Shown: positions 10,002 to 17,655 of the stretch, in pieces | How the letters are laid out: every line of letters begins with the position of its first letter | Numbering within the stretch: the stretch's first letter is position 1 | Assembly: GCF_902809845.1 (NCBI RefSeq) | Contig: NZ_CADDWI010000007.1 | Span: 248,001 to 312,000 of the forward strand | Length of the DNA: 64,000 nt | Direction: 5' to 3' | From: Chelativorans sp. Marseille-P2723 | GTDB taxonomy: Bacteria; Pseudomonadota; Alphaproteobacteria; Rhizobiales; Rhizobiaceae | The notes under the pieces: model-generated | Seen by the model: only the letters and a program-made list of their open reading frames with translations | Databases searched by the model: none | What the model was told of the DNA's origin: nothing | Made by a program: the position numbers and the translations under genes

Positions 10002-10336
10002 CCGTTGCACAAGGTTTTCTCGCATTTTCCGGAAACGCGGCGCTTGCAATACTGAGCCTGTCCTTCCTTCTTTCGGTGGTGCGCGTCGTGCTTGGGCCCA
10101 CTTTGCCGGATCGTGTGGTCGGCCTCGATATGCTTGTGATGATAGCAATCGGCTTTATTGCAGTTATCGGCATCCGCACCGGCTACACGCTTTATCTAGA
10201 CATTGCGATCGCACTCGGCCTTGTGGGCTTTCTTGCCACCGTCGCATTTGCCCGCTTCATCATGAGCCGGCGTTACAAGGACGAATTCGTCTCCAGGGAC
10301 CCGCTGGGGATCTACAAAGGAAAGCGTGATGATTGA
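9998..10336 (+). CDS. mrpF: Na+/H+ antiporter subunit F
   Basis: This 112-residue protein has three transmembrane helices. The MnhF signature [17 protein letters not shown] is at about residues 28-44, and the [21 protein letters not shown] helix follows. The coding region overlaps mrpE by 4 bp and mrpG by 8 bp, continuing the tightly packed operon. Confidence 0.93.
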   Translation: MTVAQGFLAFSGNAALAILSLSFLLSVVRVVLGPTLPDRVVGLDMLVMIAIGFIAVIGIRTGYTLYLDIAIALGLVGFLATVAFARFIMSRRYKDEFVSRDPLGIYKGKRDD

Positions 10337-10679
10337 GTTCCTGCAGGACGTCATCATAGGAGCGTTGATGCTCGTCGGCTCCCTGTTCGCCCTCGTTGCA
10401 GCCATGGGCGTTCTGCGCCTTCCTGATCTTTATACCCGGATGCATGCTGCATCGAAGGCAGGAACTCTTGGCTCAGGCGTGCTGCTGCTTGCGCTTGCAC
10501 TGTTCGCTGAGGACCAGGCGATTATCATGCGGGCCATTGCCGCGATCGTATTCCTGCTTCTCACCGCGCCGATTTCGGCACATCTTCTTGCGAAGTCTGC
10601 CTACGGTGCCGGTTATAGGCTCTGGCCCGGTTCAGTTCATGACGAAATGGCGGATGAGACAATGCAAAAGAAGGCATAG
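10329..10679 (+). CDS. mrpG: Na+/H+ antiporter subunit G
   Basis: The 116-residue protein is the last gene of the seven-gene Mrp/Pha operon. It has three membrane segments and the MnhG motif [26 protein letters not shown] 10329 is chosen over GTG 10326. The order A-B-C-D-E-F-G with separate A and B genes is complete, so the antiporter should be functional. No obvious intrinsic terminator follows. Confidence 0.93.
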   Translation: MIEFLQDVIIGALMLVGSLFALVAAMGVLRLPDLYTRMHAASKAGTLGSGVLLLALALFAEDQAIIMRAIAAIVFLLLTAPISAHLLAKSAYGAGYRLWPGSVHDEMADETMQKKA

Positions 10680-11013
10680 CGCCGCGGAGATCCGGCCCGA
10701 TGCGATCTGACGGTTCAAGGCTTCATCGAAGCAAGAGAATTTGATTCGCCGGGCTTCTAAAGCAGCCGCCTTCCATTCTTCTTAAGCAGCAGACATCTGA
10801 CATGGCGTAGTTACTTCATCGAATGTGGAAGTAAATATAATGAATATATTAATTGCCGTTCTTAAAAAAAATTGTGTTGACTGAATGTATCGCGCGGTGA
10901 ATATCCCCGCCCAATATGACAGTGACACGTAAGAAGACTATATGACGGTGTTGCGTGCTGAAGCTTCACCTAAATAAGGGGCAAGAATCAACCGCCGATA
11001 TCGGGGCAAGGTA
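10680..11013 (+). promoter_or_regulatory. mucR: AT-rich intergenic region with mucR promoter candidate
   Basis: This 334-bp gap between mrpG and mucR contains no convincing gene. Its middle (about 10820-10875) is unusually A+T-rich for this genome and full of TA steps. A possible sigma70-type promoter follows, TTGACT at 10877-10882 and GAATAT at 10899-10904 (16-bp spacer). MucR/Ros proteins bind AT-rich DNA and repress their own genes in rhizobia, so the AT-rich block is a likely autoregulatory site; this is inference. Confidence 0.45.
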
Positions 11014-11448
11014 ATGGAAATGGATGAACAACTAGGAAAAAACACCGAAACGCTTATCGAGCTGACGGCGGATGTTGTTGCTGCCTATGTAAGCAACAAC
11101 CCGGTGCCGGCCACCGAGCTTCCAAATTTGATTGCTGATGTGCATGCAGCACTCGGCCGGGTGACACAGAGCGGCGAGCAAGTGCCTGTTGAAAAGCAGA
11201 AGCCAGCGGTCAACCCGAAGCGCTCGGTTCACGACGACTACATCATCTGTCTTGAAGACGGTAAGAAGTTCAAGTCGCTGAAGCGTCACCTCATGACTCA
11301 CTATGGGCTGACGCCGGAACAGTATCGCGAGAAATGGGGTCTTGATCCCAGCTATCCGATGGTGGCGCCGAGCTACGCTGCTGCCCGCTCAGCGCTTGCC
11401 AAGAAGATGGGGCTCGGCCGAAAGCGCAAGACGGCTGGCACCAAGTGA
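11014..11448 (+). CDS. mucR: MucR/Ros family transcriptional regulator
   Basis: The 144-residue protein belongs to the prokaryotic zinc-finger-like MucR/Ros family, global regulators of exopolysaccharide, motility and virulence/symbiosis genes in Hyphomicrobiales. The N-terminal oligomerisation region ([14 protein letters not shown]..) is followed by the DNA-binding domain [18 protein letters not shown] and [16 protein letters not shown]. Of the zinc ligands, Cys79, His92 and His96 are present, while the second cysteine position holds Asp82, as in several Mesorhizobium/Brucella-type members. A strong terminator lies 25 bp after the stop. Whether the start is the ATG at 11014 or at 11020 is open. 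Confidence 0.93.
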   Translation: MEMDEQLGKNTETLIELTADVVAAYVSNNPVPATELPNLIADVHAALGRVTQSGEQVPVEKQKPAVNPKRSVHDDYIICLEDGKKFKSLKRHLMTHYGLTPEQYREKWGLDPSYPMVAPSYAAARSALAKKMGLGRKRKTAGTK

Positions 11449-11473
11449 CGACCGTCACGCCCGGACAGTTCCT

Positions 11474-11501
11474 AAAAAGCGGCGCGCGAGTGCCGCTTTT
11501 T
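11474..11501 (+). terminator. intrinsic terminator after mucR
   Basis: AAAAAGCGGC, an 8-nt loop, then GCCGCTTTTT: a 10-bp perfect stem with built-in A and T runs, 25 bp after the mucR stop. The A/T flanks make it potentially bidirectional. Confidence 0.85.
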
Positions 11502-11595
11502 GCTATCCACGGCCGAATGCGCTCTGCTCCATTGATCAGTGCTTGATCGTCAGACCGCCTGCTCGCTTCGTTCTCGTGAGGACGAGCGGTTGCCT

Positions 11596-11877
11596 CTATT
11601 GACTGTCTGAGCGCCTCAAGCGGTCATAAGCCTGTTTGAGAGCGATGTGGCGGTTGATGTCGTAGCTCCAATGCCGGCGTATGCCCTTAAGCCGTTCACG
11701 TTCGATCAGGCGCGCGAGCCTCATGCAAATGGCGGCTCGTTCCGTGCCTGTGGTCTTTAAGGCAGTTGCAAGGTCGATACCGGATACAAGAAAGAAGGCG
11801 GCTTGCTGCCTTGCTTCGATGATCTCCCTGCCCTTTTTCGAGCGGAACGCCTCCGCTTCGGATCTGAACAACCCCAT
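11596..11877 (-). CDS. hypothetical protein, 93 aa
   Basis: A basic 93-residue soluble protein I do not recognise (MGLFRSEAEAFRSKKGREII..). Its interior is helical, with a pattern SGIDLATALKTTGTERAAICMRLARLIERERLKG. This could be a small helix-turn-helix, although no family is identifiable. The start at 11877 is chosen because GGAG lies 6 bp upstream of that ATG; the open frame continues to 11964 but the extra 29 residues are Pro/Arg-rich and unlike a protein N terminus. It is transcribed divergently from the DnaA-like gene at 12077 and faces mucR. Confidence 0.6.
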   Translation of the reverse strand: MGLFRSEAEAFRSKKGREIIEARQQAAFFLVSGIDLATALKTTGTERAAICMRLARLIERERLKGIRRHWSYDINRHIALKQAYDRLRRSDSQ

Positions 11878-12076
11878 GTCGATCTCCAACTGTTTGGGTC
11901 GAGATTGACGCCGCGGTGCCGGGTGGGGACAGATTCGGGCCGGAAAAATGTTCATTGTAGCCAAAGAACTAACGATTTTAGATAGTTAGAACTCTTTCCC
12001 TGAATTTTTTGTTCGCGTTATGTTCACGTCCAGGAGATGGCAGGCTATAGAGAATATATTCCTCTAATCGGAAGGG

Positions 12077-12502
12077 ATGTGTTCCGTGCAGTCGACCGCC
12101 GTAGCCAAGATTCAGAGTGAGGAAGGGGAGGAGATCATCCCTGCTTCCACGAGCGTGCGAAAGCTCAGTCCCGTAAATGATGAAAGGATCGCGGATATAT
12201 GTGAATGCGTGATGGATATTGTGGCCGCCCTTTTTAACGTCAGTGGAAAGGAGTTGCGGCGGCCTGATCGCTCCTCCACGAGCGTTGCCCGGGTACGGCA
12301 GATCGGCATGTATGTGGCGCATGTGACGCTGGGGCTCAACATGACAGAGATAGGGCGCGGTTTCGGGCGAGACAGAACCACCGTTCAGCACGCCTGCCAT
12401 CTAATCGAGGATCTGCGGGACGACGAGGATTTTGATCGTATCGTTCACATGACCGAGCAGGTCACTGCGGCTGCGTTTCGCCATAGGGGGATTGCACGTT
12501 GA
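12077..12502 (+). CDS. DnaA domain IV-like helix-turn-helix protein (GafA N-terminal/GafY-like)
   Basis: The 141-residue protein contains only the DNA-binding domain of DnaA. Residues about 74-112 read RQIGMYVAHVTLGLNMTEIG, then FGRDRTTVQHACHLI, which corresponds to DnaA's RQIAMYLAR...IGxxFGxRDHTTVxHA signature. No ATPase domain is present. In Rhodobacter GafA, the direct activator of gene transfer agent (GTA) genes, such a domain is fused to a C-terminal DUF6456-type region; in other Alphaproteobacteria the two parts are separate proteins. Here the next gene supplies that second part and overlaps by 4 bp. A complete GTA cluster lies about 9.5 kb downstream. A GTG at 12086, spaced 9 bp from GAAGGG, may be the real start. 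The GafY-like role is inference from domain and context. Confidence 0.75.
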   Translation: MCSVQSTAVAKIQSEEGEEIIPASTSVRKLSPVNDERIADICECVMDIVAALFNVSGKELRRPDRSSTSVARVRQIGMYVAHVTLGLNMTEIGRGFGRDRTTVQHACHLIEDLRDDEDFDRIVHMTEQVTAAAFRHRGIAR

Positions 12503-13314
12503 AAAGGCAAGAAGCGGGCGCAATGCGTATGAAAAAGGAGAGTTTGCGTGTGTTACGCTTCCTTTCCAGAGGGACCGCGGAGGGGCAGACAGGTGGGAAG
12601 GAAGGCATGGTGCTGCTCGACGGGGCAGATCGGGGTACGATATCTGTGACCGCCGCAACCCTTTCCATGCTTTTGCGACAGCGCATTGTTCTTTGTCGCG
12701 GGAAACGGTTTCTCTTGTCAGAGGAAGGTTTTGCCCTGGCAAAGCGCAGCAGTGGAGGCGAGCATGCTTTCAGGTGCCAGCATCAGGAGCTTTCCCAGAT
12801 AAGCATAAGTACGGAAGCTAGAGAGCAGACGGCCTGGGCGAATCTTGGCGAATCGCCCCTGGCGCTGCTTGCTCGAAGGCGCACGAAGAAAGGTGTACCG
12901 TTCCTTTCTGAAAGCGAGTTCCAAGCAGGTGAAAGGCTTCGGTCGGATTACACGCGCGCGCAGATTATTCCTCGGCTGGGCGTCAACTGGAGCAGCGCGA
13001 TCTCGAACTCCCGCCGCAGGAGCGGTGAAAACGGAATTGCGGAACTCACGGATGCTGCACTGGCAGCGCGTGATCGGGTAGACCAAGCCTTGAAAGCGGT
13101 GGGACCGGAACTGGCCGGAATTCTTGTCGATGTATGCTGCTTTTTGAAAGGGTTGGAGCGGGTCGAACTGGAGCGCGGCTGGCCGGTTCGTTCGGCAAAG
13201 GTGGTGCTCAAAACGGCTTTGTCAGCCTTGAGCCGCCATTATGAGCCTCAGGCCTTGAGCCGCAGCCAGACCATCCTGCATTGGGGCGCGGAAGACTATC
13301 GGCCGAGGATGTAG
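12499..13314 (+). CDS. DUF6456 domain protein (GafA C-terminal/GafZ-like)
   Basis: The product is about 260-271 residues, depending on the start: TTG 12499 overlapping the previous gene, or ATG 12523 or 12529. The C-terminal part (from about residue 115) has the DUF6456 hallmarks ESPLALLARRR, then FQAGERLRSDYTRAQIIPRLGVNW, and a helical end with CCFLKGLERVELERGWP. DUF6456-like sequence forms the C-terminal part of GafA, which contacts RNA polymerase in Rhodobacter. In Caulobacter the GafZ component of the split GafYZ system acts as an antiterminator of the GTA operon. The variable N-terminal half looks like a small winged helix (LSMLLRQRIVLCRGKRFLLSEEG). Translational coupling with the DnaA-like gene suggests they work as a pair. 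Function here is inferred. Confidence 0.72.
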   Translation: MKRQEAGAMRMKKESLRVLRFLSRGTAEGQTGGKEGMVLLDGADRGTISVTAATLSMLLRQRIVLCRGKRFLLSEEGFALAKRSSGGEHAFRCQHQELSQISISTEAREQTAWANLGESPLALLARRRTKKGVPFLSESEFQAGERLRSDYTRAQIIPRLGVNWSSAISNSRRRSGENGIAELTDAALAARDRVDQALKAVGPELAGILVDVCCFLKGLERVELERGWPVRSAKVVLKTALSALSRHYEPQALSRSQTILHWGAEDYRPRM

Positions 13315-13478
13315 CCGAGAAAAAACGGCACCAACCGATACCCCGTGGCGGTACAGGAAAGCAGTGCCTCATGACGCTACAGCGTCCCAAAGCGCCCGTC
13401 CCTGCGGCAGGCAAGGGCAAGCAGTTGGCCAGTTTTTCAGGGCAAGCTCTTGTTTTTGTAGTTCTGGCCGGAATGCAG

Positions 13479-13901
13479 CTAGGCAGCGCTGGCCGAACCG
13501 CTTGCCTCGTCCTTGATCCGCTGCACCATGGCACGCAGGCCGTTTGCACGTTGCGGCGTCAGATGCTCATCCAGGCCGAGCGAGTGCATCGTTTCCTCTG
13601 CGTCGATTGCGAGGATTGTGCTCGCCCGCTTGCCGCTGAACAAGGCCAGTATGATGGCGACGAGACCGCGCACGATATGGGCATCTGAATCGCCGCGGAA
13701 AACGAGTATCGGGTCAGCGCCTTCACCAAACTCGGTTAAGAGCCAAACCTGGCTGACGCAGCCGCGTACCTTGTGCCGCTCATTGCGCGCAGATTCGGGA
13801 TACTCCGGAAGACTGTTTCCCAGCTCGATAATGTAACGATAACGATCCTCCCAATCGTCCAGGAAGGCGAAATCGTCGCGTATGGTCTCAATGTCGATCA
13901 T
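13479..13901 (-). CDS. sufE: SufE family cysteine desulfuration protein
   Basis: This 140-residue protein accepts sulfur from the SufS cysteine desulfurase for iron-sulfur cluster assembly. It shows the SufE pattern WEDRYRYIIELG.SLP, then the active cysteine Cys48 in VRGCVSQVW, followed by HIVRGLVAIILALFSGK. The start at 13901 gives the usual SufE length; an in-frame ATG at 13946 would add 15 atypical residues. The suf operon itself is not in this window, which is common in this order, where sufE often stands alone near mucR-region genes. Confidence 0.9.
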   Translation of the reverse strand: MIDIETIRDDFAFLDDWEDRYRYIIELGNSLPEYPESARNERHKVRGCVSQVWLLTEFGEGADPILVFRGDSDAHIVRGLVAIILALFSGKRASTILAIDAEETMHSLGLDEHLTPQRANGLRAMVQRIKDEASGSASAA

Positions 13902-13976
13902 GCCTCGCATATAGTCATTTGACCGCGGGACGTCACGGAAAATCACCCTCGGGGAACGCTCTCACGGACCGTTTTA

Positions 13977-14270
13977 TCAAAACGGCGGATTTTGATCCAT
14001 CTGGCGGCGTGCTTCAAACGCGCTGCCTTCCGATTGATCCATGACAGCGCGCATGCTGGCGAGCACCTGCGAGGCAATTGCGGTGAAGGTGGTCTTCGCA
14101 GCCTCGCACAGGTTGGCTTCTCCTTCGCAGACCTGCGCGAACGTATCCCGGTTCAGAGACAAGCCGGAATCTTGGCCCTGCGGCGTCGTCTCCACTTGGG
14201 GTGCGGTGAAGAATGCGAGGAGGGTTATGGCGAGTGTAAGCCCAATGGTGCTGCGAATTAGGAAGTCCAT
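13977..14270 (-). CDS. DUF5330-like small secreted/anchored protein
   Basis: The 97-residue protein has a hydrophobic N terminus (residues 3-22) that is either a signal peptide or a membrane anchor. A short polar domain follows with two cysteines in VCEGEANLCEAA, which could form a disulfide in the periplasm. The pattern resembles the DUF5330 family of Hyphomicrobiales, but I recognise it only loosely. Its ATG overlaps the stop of a possible upstream small gene as TAATG, with GAAGGA just upstream as ribosome binding site. Confidence 0.65.
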   Translation of the reverse strand: MDFLIRSTIGLTLAITLLAFFTAPQVETTPQGQDSGLSLNRDTFAQVCEGEANLCEAAKTTFTAIASQVLASMRAVMDQSEGSAFEARRQMDQNPPF

Positions 14271-14491
14271 TATTCCTTCTCTGCCACGTCTGCCCCATGG
14301 ATAAGGCTCCAGAAAGGTGCAGATTTCGCTAAGCTGAAACCCAAAGCGCCGAAAAGGTGATTATACGGCCGTTCGGTTGGATCGAAGACGTCTTGGCAGC
14401 TAGCTTTCGGCTGGCAGGTTGCCGGAACTGCCTTCTCTTCGACAGCCCTTGAAACCTGGAAAGAGGCTGCAGGCGACGTTCTGTTAACCAT
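14270..14491 (-). CDS. candidate small protein, 73 aa, coupled to the DUF5330 gene
   Basis: I do not recognise this ORF. Support comes from context: the ATG at 14491 has AAGAGGA 8 bp upstream, and the stop overlaps the next start as TAATG, a usual sign of translational coupling. The product contains two closely spaced cysteines (CQPKASCQDVF) and a short hydrophobic C-terminal part (LFGALGFSLAKSAPFWSLI). No conserved domain is visible, and it could be a chance ORF in the divergent promoter region between the DUF5330 gene and the histidine kinase. The rest of this gap (14492-14645) shows nothing beyond single TTAAC boxes. Confidence 0.35.
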   Translation of the reverse strand: MVNRTSPAASFQVSRAVEEKAVPATCQPKASCQDVFDPTERPYNHLFGALGFSLAKSAPFWSLIHGADVAEKE

Positions 14492-14645
14492 GGCAGCATT
14501 CCTCTTGAGCACAACATGCCGGTTAACACCTTTTGACTGTGCTGCGCGTGTCTCAGCAGCGCGCGCTTATCCATTCCTTAAAGGGTGGATGCGAATTTCG
14601 GGTCCAGACCAGAGCCCGCCACGCGGATACGGCAGAGCGCGTCGA

Positions 14646-16433
14646 GTGAGTAGAATAAAGCCCATATTGTTAGAATGCTCCGAGCGTATCAGCGCCACCT
14701 GCAAGCGTCTGATCCATCCATCCGTGCGTGACAATGGAGAGCGCGAGCGTCAGCTTCGGCTGATGGGCGTGCTTTTGGCCGGTTCGGTGTTCGCTGCGCT
14801 GGCGGTACTGCAACCAGGAATTCAGAATTTCGGCGGAGCAGGCACTGTCGTCGTCGTCGCCATGGCATTCGGGGTGGGGCTTCTGTCGCCGATCACATTG
14901 ATGGGGACGGGGAAACGGGCTATCGCAGAAGCCATGTCACTGATCCTGGGGGCGGGAGCAGCCGCGCTGCTCATTGCTGCCGCTGGAGGACCAGCCTCGC
15001 CCATGGCGATCATGGCCGCAGCCCTCGCCCTGGAAGCAGGCTGGGTGGCGCGGACGCGCCGTGCCGCCGGCTGGAGTCTTTGTGCAATGGCGGCGGCGCT
15101 CCTTTCTGCTGCGATGCTGAAGGACATGGTCATTCCCAATGCCAAGGTCTCGGCATGGCACTGGCTGGTGCCGGCAGCCTATGCCGCCACGCTGGCTGCC
15201 CGCCTTTGGTCGGCACTGGGTGGGAGCGAACAAGACTCTGAAGAGCCTGCCACGGCGGTGGAGGATCTGATCGAGGCAGTGATCCTTCGTCTCTTGCCGA
15301 CGGGCGAGGTCGTCAAAGTCTCCGCGAAGGCGGAGGCGCTGCTTGGTGTTGCACCGGAAATGCTGCTTGGCAACGGGCTGTTCGAACGCGTACAGGTGGC
15401 GGATCGGGTGGAATGGCTGTCCGCTCTGACGGATTTGCGAGAAGGTGCGAAGGCAAGGACCCTGCGTGTGCGGCTGCGCGTTCCCCTTGAATCCGGCCTT
15501 GGTGCGGGGTCCAACTACGCGCCCTTTATCTGCGAGCTTTTTTCGCCCGCGCACCCGGAAGGCTTCGTGGCGGTGCTGCGCGCGGATTTCGCTGCAGCCG
15601 ACATTGAGGCCGCACTTGCGCAGGCGAGCGCCGCGGCCGCCGCTGCCGAGGAAGCTGTGCTTGCGCGAGACAAACTTCTTGCATCTGTAAGCCATGAACT
15701 GCGTACGCCGCTGAATGCCATTGTAGGTTTCTCTGAGGTGCTGGACAGCGAGATGTTCGGCTCTCTGGCGAACCAAAGGCAACGTGAATATGTCCGCCTC
15801 ATATATGAGGCGGGCGGGCACCTGCTGTCGGTTGTGAATGCAGTGCTCGATGCCTCTAAGCTGCAATCCAATTACAAGCCGCAGACGGAAACGTTCCGTT
15901 TTGACGAAGCGGTTCGATTGTGCATAGCGATGACTGCCCAGCAAGCACAGGCAAAATCGTTGAGGCTTGAGGCAGACATTTCCGAAGAGATCGGCGATAT
16001 AAGCTGCGACCGCCGGATCTTGCAGCAGGTCTTGATCAATCTCCTTTCGAACGCGGTGAAGTTCTCGCCTTCGGGAGAAGTGAAGGTAACGGCGCGGCGC
16101 GATGGAGACCGGCTTGACTTCACGGTGAGCGACACGGGAATAGGTATCTCCGCTGACGACCTGAAGGGGCTGGGCAAGCCGTTCCGGCAGGTGCAGGGGG
16201 ATCATTCCCATGAGGGAATGGGATTGGGCCTGGCATTAGTGAAGGGGCTTGTGCGTCTTCACGGCGGGGGAGTGAGCATCGAAAGCACGCCGGGGGAAGG
16301 CACGCGGGTTCATGTGTCCCTGCCGGTGGGAGGACTTGAGCGGCAAGAAGAGGATGAAGGGAGGGCCGCGGCAATAACTGGAGCGAACTGGAATGGCGGG
16401 TGGAACCATGAAACGGAACGCAAGACGGCATGA
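14646..16433 (+). CDS. membrane sensor histidine kinase
   Basis: From the GTG at 14646 the protein has 595 residues. A block of about six hydrophobic segments (residues 40-190) forms an N-terminal membrane sensor. A degenerate PAS-like region (about 215-320) and an Ala-rich coiled linker come next. The HisKA domain follows with His350 in LASVSHELRTPLNAIVGFSEVL, and the HATPase domain shows LINLLSNAVKFSPSGE, DTGIGIS and GMGLGLALVKGLV. No response regulator is adjacent, so it is an orphan kinase. The H-box is of the PleC/DivJ type. The frame is open back to 14490, but that part is low-complexity and overlaps the divergent gene, so a start near 14646 is favoured. The 3' end overlaps the next gene by 26 bp. 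Confidence 0.85.
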   Translation: MSRIKPILLECSERISATCKRLIHPSVRDNGERERQLRLMGVLLAGSVFAALAVLQPGIQNFGGAGTVVVVAMAFGVGLLSPITLMGTGKRAIAEAMSLILGAGAAALLIAAAGGPASPMAIMAAALALEAGWVARTRRAAGWSLCAMAAALLSAAMLKDMVIPNAKVSAWHWLVPAAYAATLAARLWSALGGSEQDSEEPATAVEDLIEAVILRLLPTGEVVKVSAKAEALLGVAPEMLLGNGLFERVQVADRVEWLSALTDLREGAKARTLRVRLRVPLESGLGAGSNYAPFICELFSPAHPEGFVAVLRADFAAADIEAALAQASAAAAAAEEAVLARDKLLASVSHELRTPLNAIVGFSEVLDSEMFGSLANQRQREYVRLIYEAGGHLLSVVNAVLDASKLQSNYKPQTETFRFDEAVRLCIAMTAQQAQAKSLRLEADISEEIGDISCDRRILQQVLINLLSNAVKFSPSGEVKVTARRDGDRLDFTVSDTGIGISADDLKGLGKPFRQVQGDHSHEGMGLGLALVKGLVRLHGGGVSIESTPGEGTRVHVSLPVGGLERQEEDEGRAAAITGANWNGGWNHETERKTA

Positions 16434-17259
16434 TCGCAGCAAGAGCCGCTGGAGGTTGTTGCACGCTGCGGCTTCCGTTATTGGCGATGCCATTGGGCGC
16501 AATCCCGTAGCTGTCGGTGGGACGACCGCTTTTTTGGTGTCGCTGGCCTTCGTCTCGGCGAACGCCTTATTCTATCAGCCGCAAACACATCCGAGCGCAT
16601 TCGTCGTCACGCGCGGTTCCTTGACAAAAACGCAAGCCACTCCATCGGCGGCTTTACCTGACGACCACCCCCTGCCAAGCGCTGCACCCGAAAGGCAAAG
16701 CCATTGGACGGTAACGGATGAGCAGGCAATTCCTCTCCCGACAAACGAAGCCACGGGATCGGTTCCACCTGCCGCTCAGCTAGTACGCATTGACGAAGGC
16801 ACGATCCGCGCCGTTCAGAAGACGCTTGCGGATCTGGGGCTATATCCTGGACCTATCGACGGAATGACTGGTCCGCAGACAGATGCCGCAATCCAGAGTT
16901 ACCGGCGAATTGTCGGCCTTGAAGCAGGGAACAGGATCGATGGGGCGCTGTTGCGGCAACTCGGCCTGAACGAATTTCTCTCTCCTGCGGCGGATTCAAC
17001 TGCGGAAAGAAGAAAAGACCGGGCAAACCGCTCCGATAGCGGAATGCAGATGGCTTCCAATCGCGGCGATGTAAGGATCCAGCGCGTTCAGGCAGGATTG
17101 AAGGCTTTTGGAAATGACGGCATCGATGTCGATGGCGTGATGGGCGAAAAGACGCGCAAAGCCATCCAGGAGTTCCAGTCTCTTTTCGGCCTGCCTGTCA
17201 CTGGCCAGCCTGATGAGGCGCTATACTCCAAGATGCAGGAAATCGGGTTGATCAGATAG
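16408..17259 (+). CDS. peptidoglycan-binding domain protein
   Basis: The 283-residue protein begins with a basic cytoplasmic tail, then one transmembrane segment (about residues 35-55). After a polar linker it has two PG_binding_1 repeats, at about 130-190 (VQKTLADLGLYPGPIDGMTGPQTDAAIQ) and 215-280 (VQAGLKAFGNDGIDVDGVMGEKTRKAIQ). It is probably an inner-membrane protein that reaches into the periplasm to bind peptidoglycan; no catalytic domain is present. ATG 16408 is chosen because GGTGG precedes it. It overlaps the histidine kinase gene by 26 bp and is likely cotranscribed with it. Confidence 0.82.
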   Translation: MKRNARRHDRSKSRWRLLHAAASVIGDAIGRNPVAVGGTTAFLVSLAFVSANALFYQPQTHPSAFVVTRGSLTKTQATPSAALPDDHPLPSAAPERQSHWTVTDEQAIPLPTNEATGSVPPAAQLVRIDEGTIRAVQKTLADLGLYPGPIDGMTGPQTDAAIQSYRRIVGLEAGNRIDGALLRQLGLNEFLSPAADSTAERRKDRANRSDSGMQMASNRGDVRIQRVQAGLKAFGNDGIDVDGVMGEKTRKAIQEFQSLFGLPVTGQPDEALYSKMQEIGLIR

Positions 17260-17301
17260 CGTTCGGCCGCAACGCCTATTAAATCGCGGAGCATCTTCGC
17301 T

Positions 17302-17655
17302 ATGCGCGTTACAAGCGACCTGTGGGTCTCGGCGCTGATCAAGAGAATCTTCAGCGATGGCGGTTTTGCCGCCATCCGCCGCAGAGGCGCTCACTCTGCC
17401 GGCGCGATCTTCGTCATCCGCAGGACACGCCTTGGCGAGTTTGAACTCTACGGTCCGGCTCCACAGACCAGCTATGACGAAGAACGACCTTCGGAACGCC
17501 GGTTCGATCTTGTTCTTGCAACGATGGATGAGGCTGAGATCGAAAAACGTCTCACGGCTGAGTCAAGGTTTGACCCTGACCTGTGGGTGGTGGAAATCGA
17601 AACGTCGGGCGAAATTTCCGCCTATCTTTCCACCACAGACGGAAGCGCTGCGTGA
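17302..17655 (+). CDS. DUF1491 family protein
   Basis: The 117-residue protein matches the DUF1491 family of Alphaproteobacteria: RVTSDLWVSALIKRIFSDGGFAAIRRRG near the start, a mid-region AGAIFVI.R, and the end region RLTAESRFDPDLWVVEIE. The function is unknown. It lies 42 bp after the peptidoglycan-binding gene, so it may belong to the same transcript. Its last 34 bp overlap the 3' end of the convergent DUF2336 gene. Confidence 0.88.
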   Translation: MRVTSDLWVSALIKRIFSDGGFAAIRRRGAHSAGAIFVIRRTRLGEFELYGPAPQTSYDEERPSERRFDLVLATMDEAEIEKRLTAESRFDPDLWVVEIETSGEISAYLSTTDGSAA

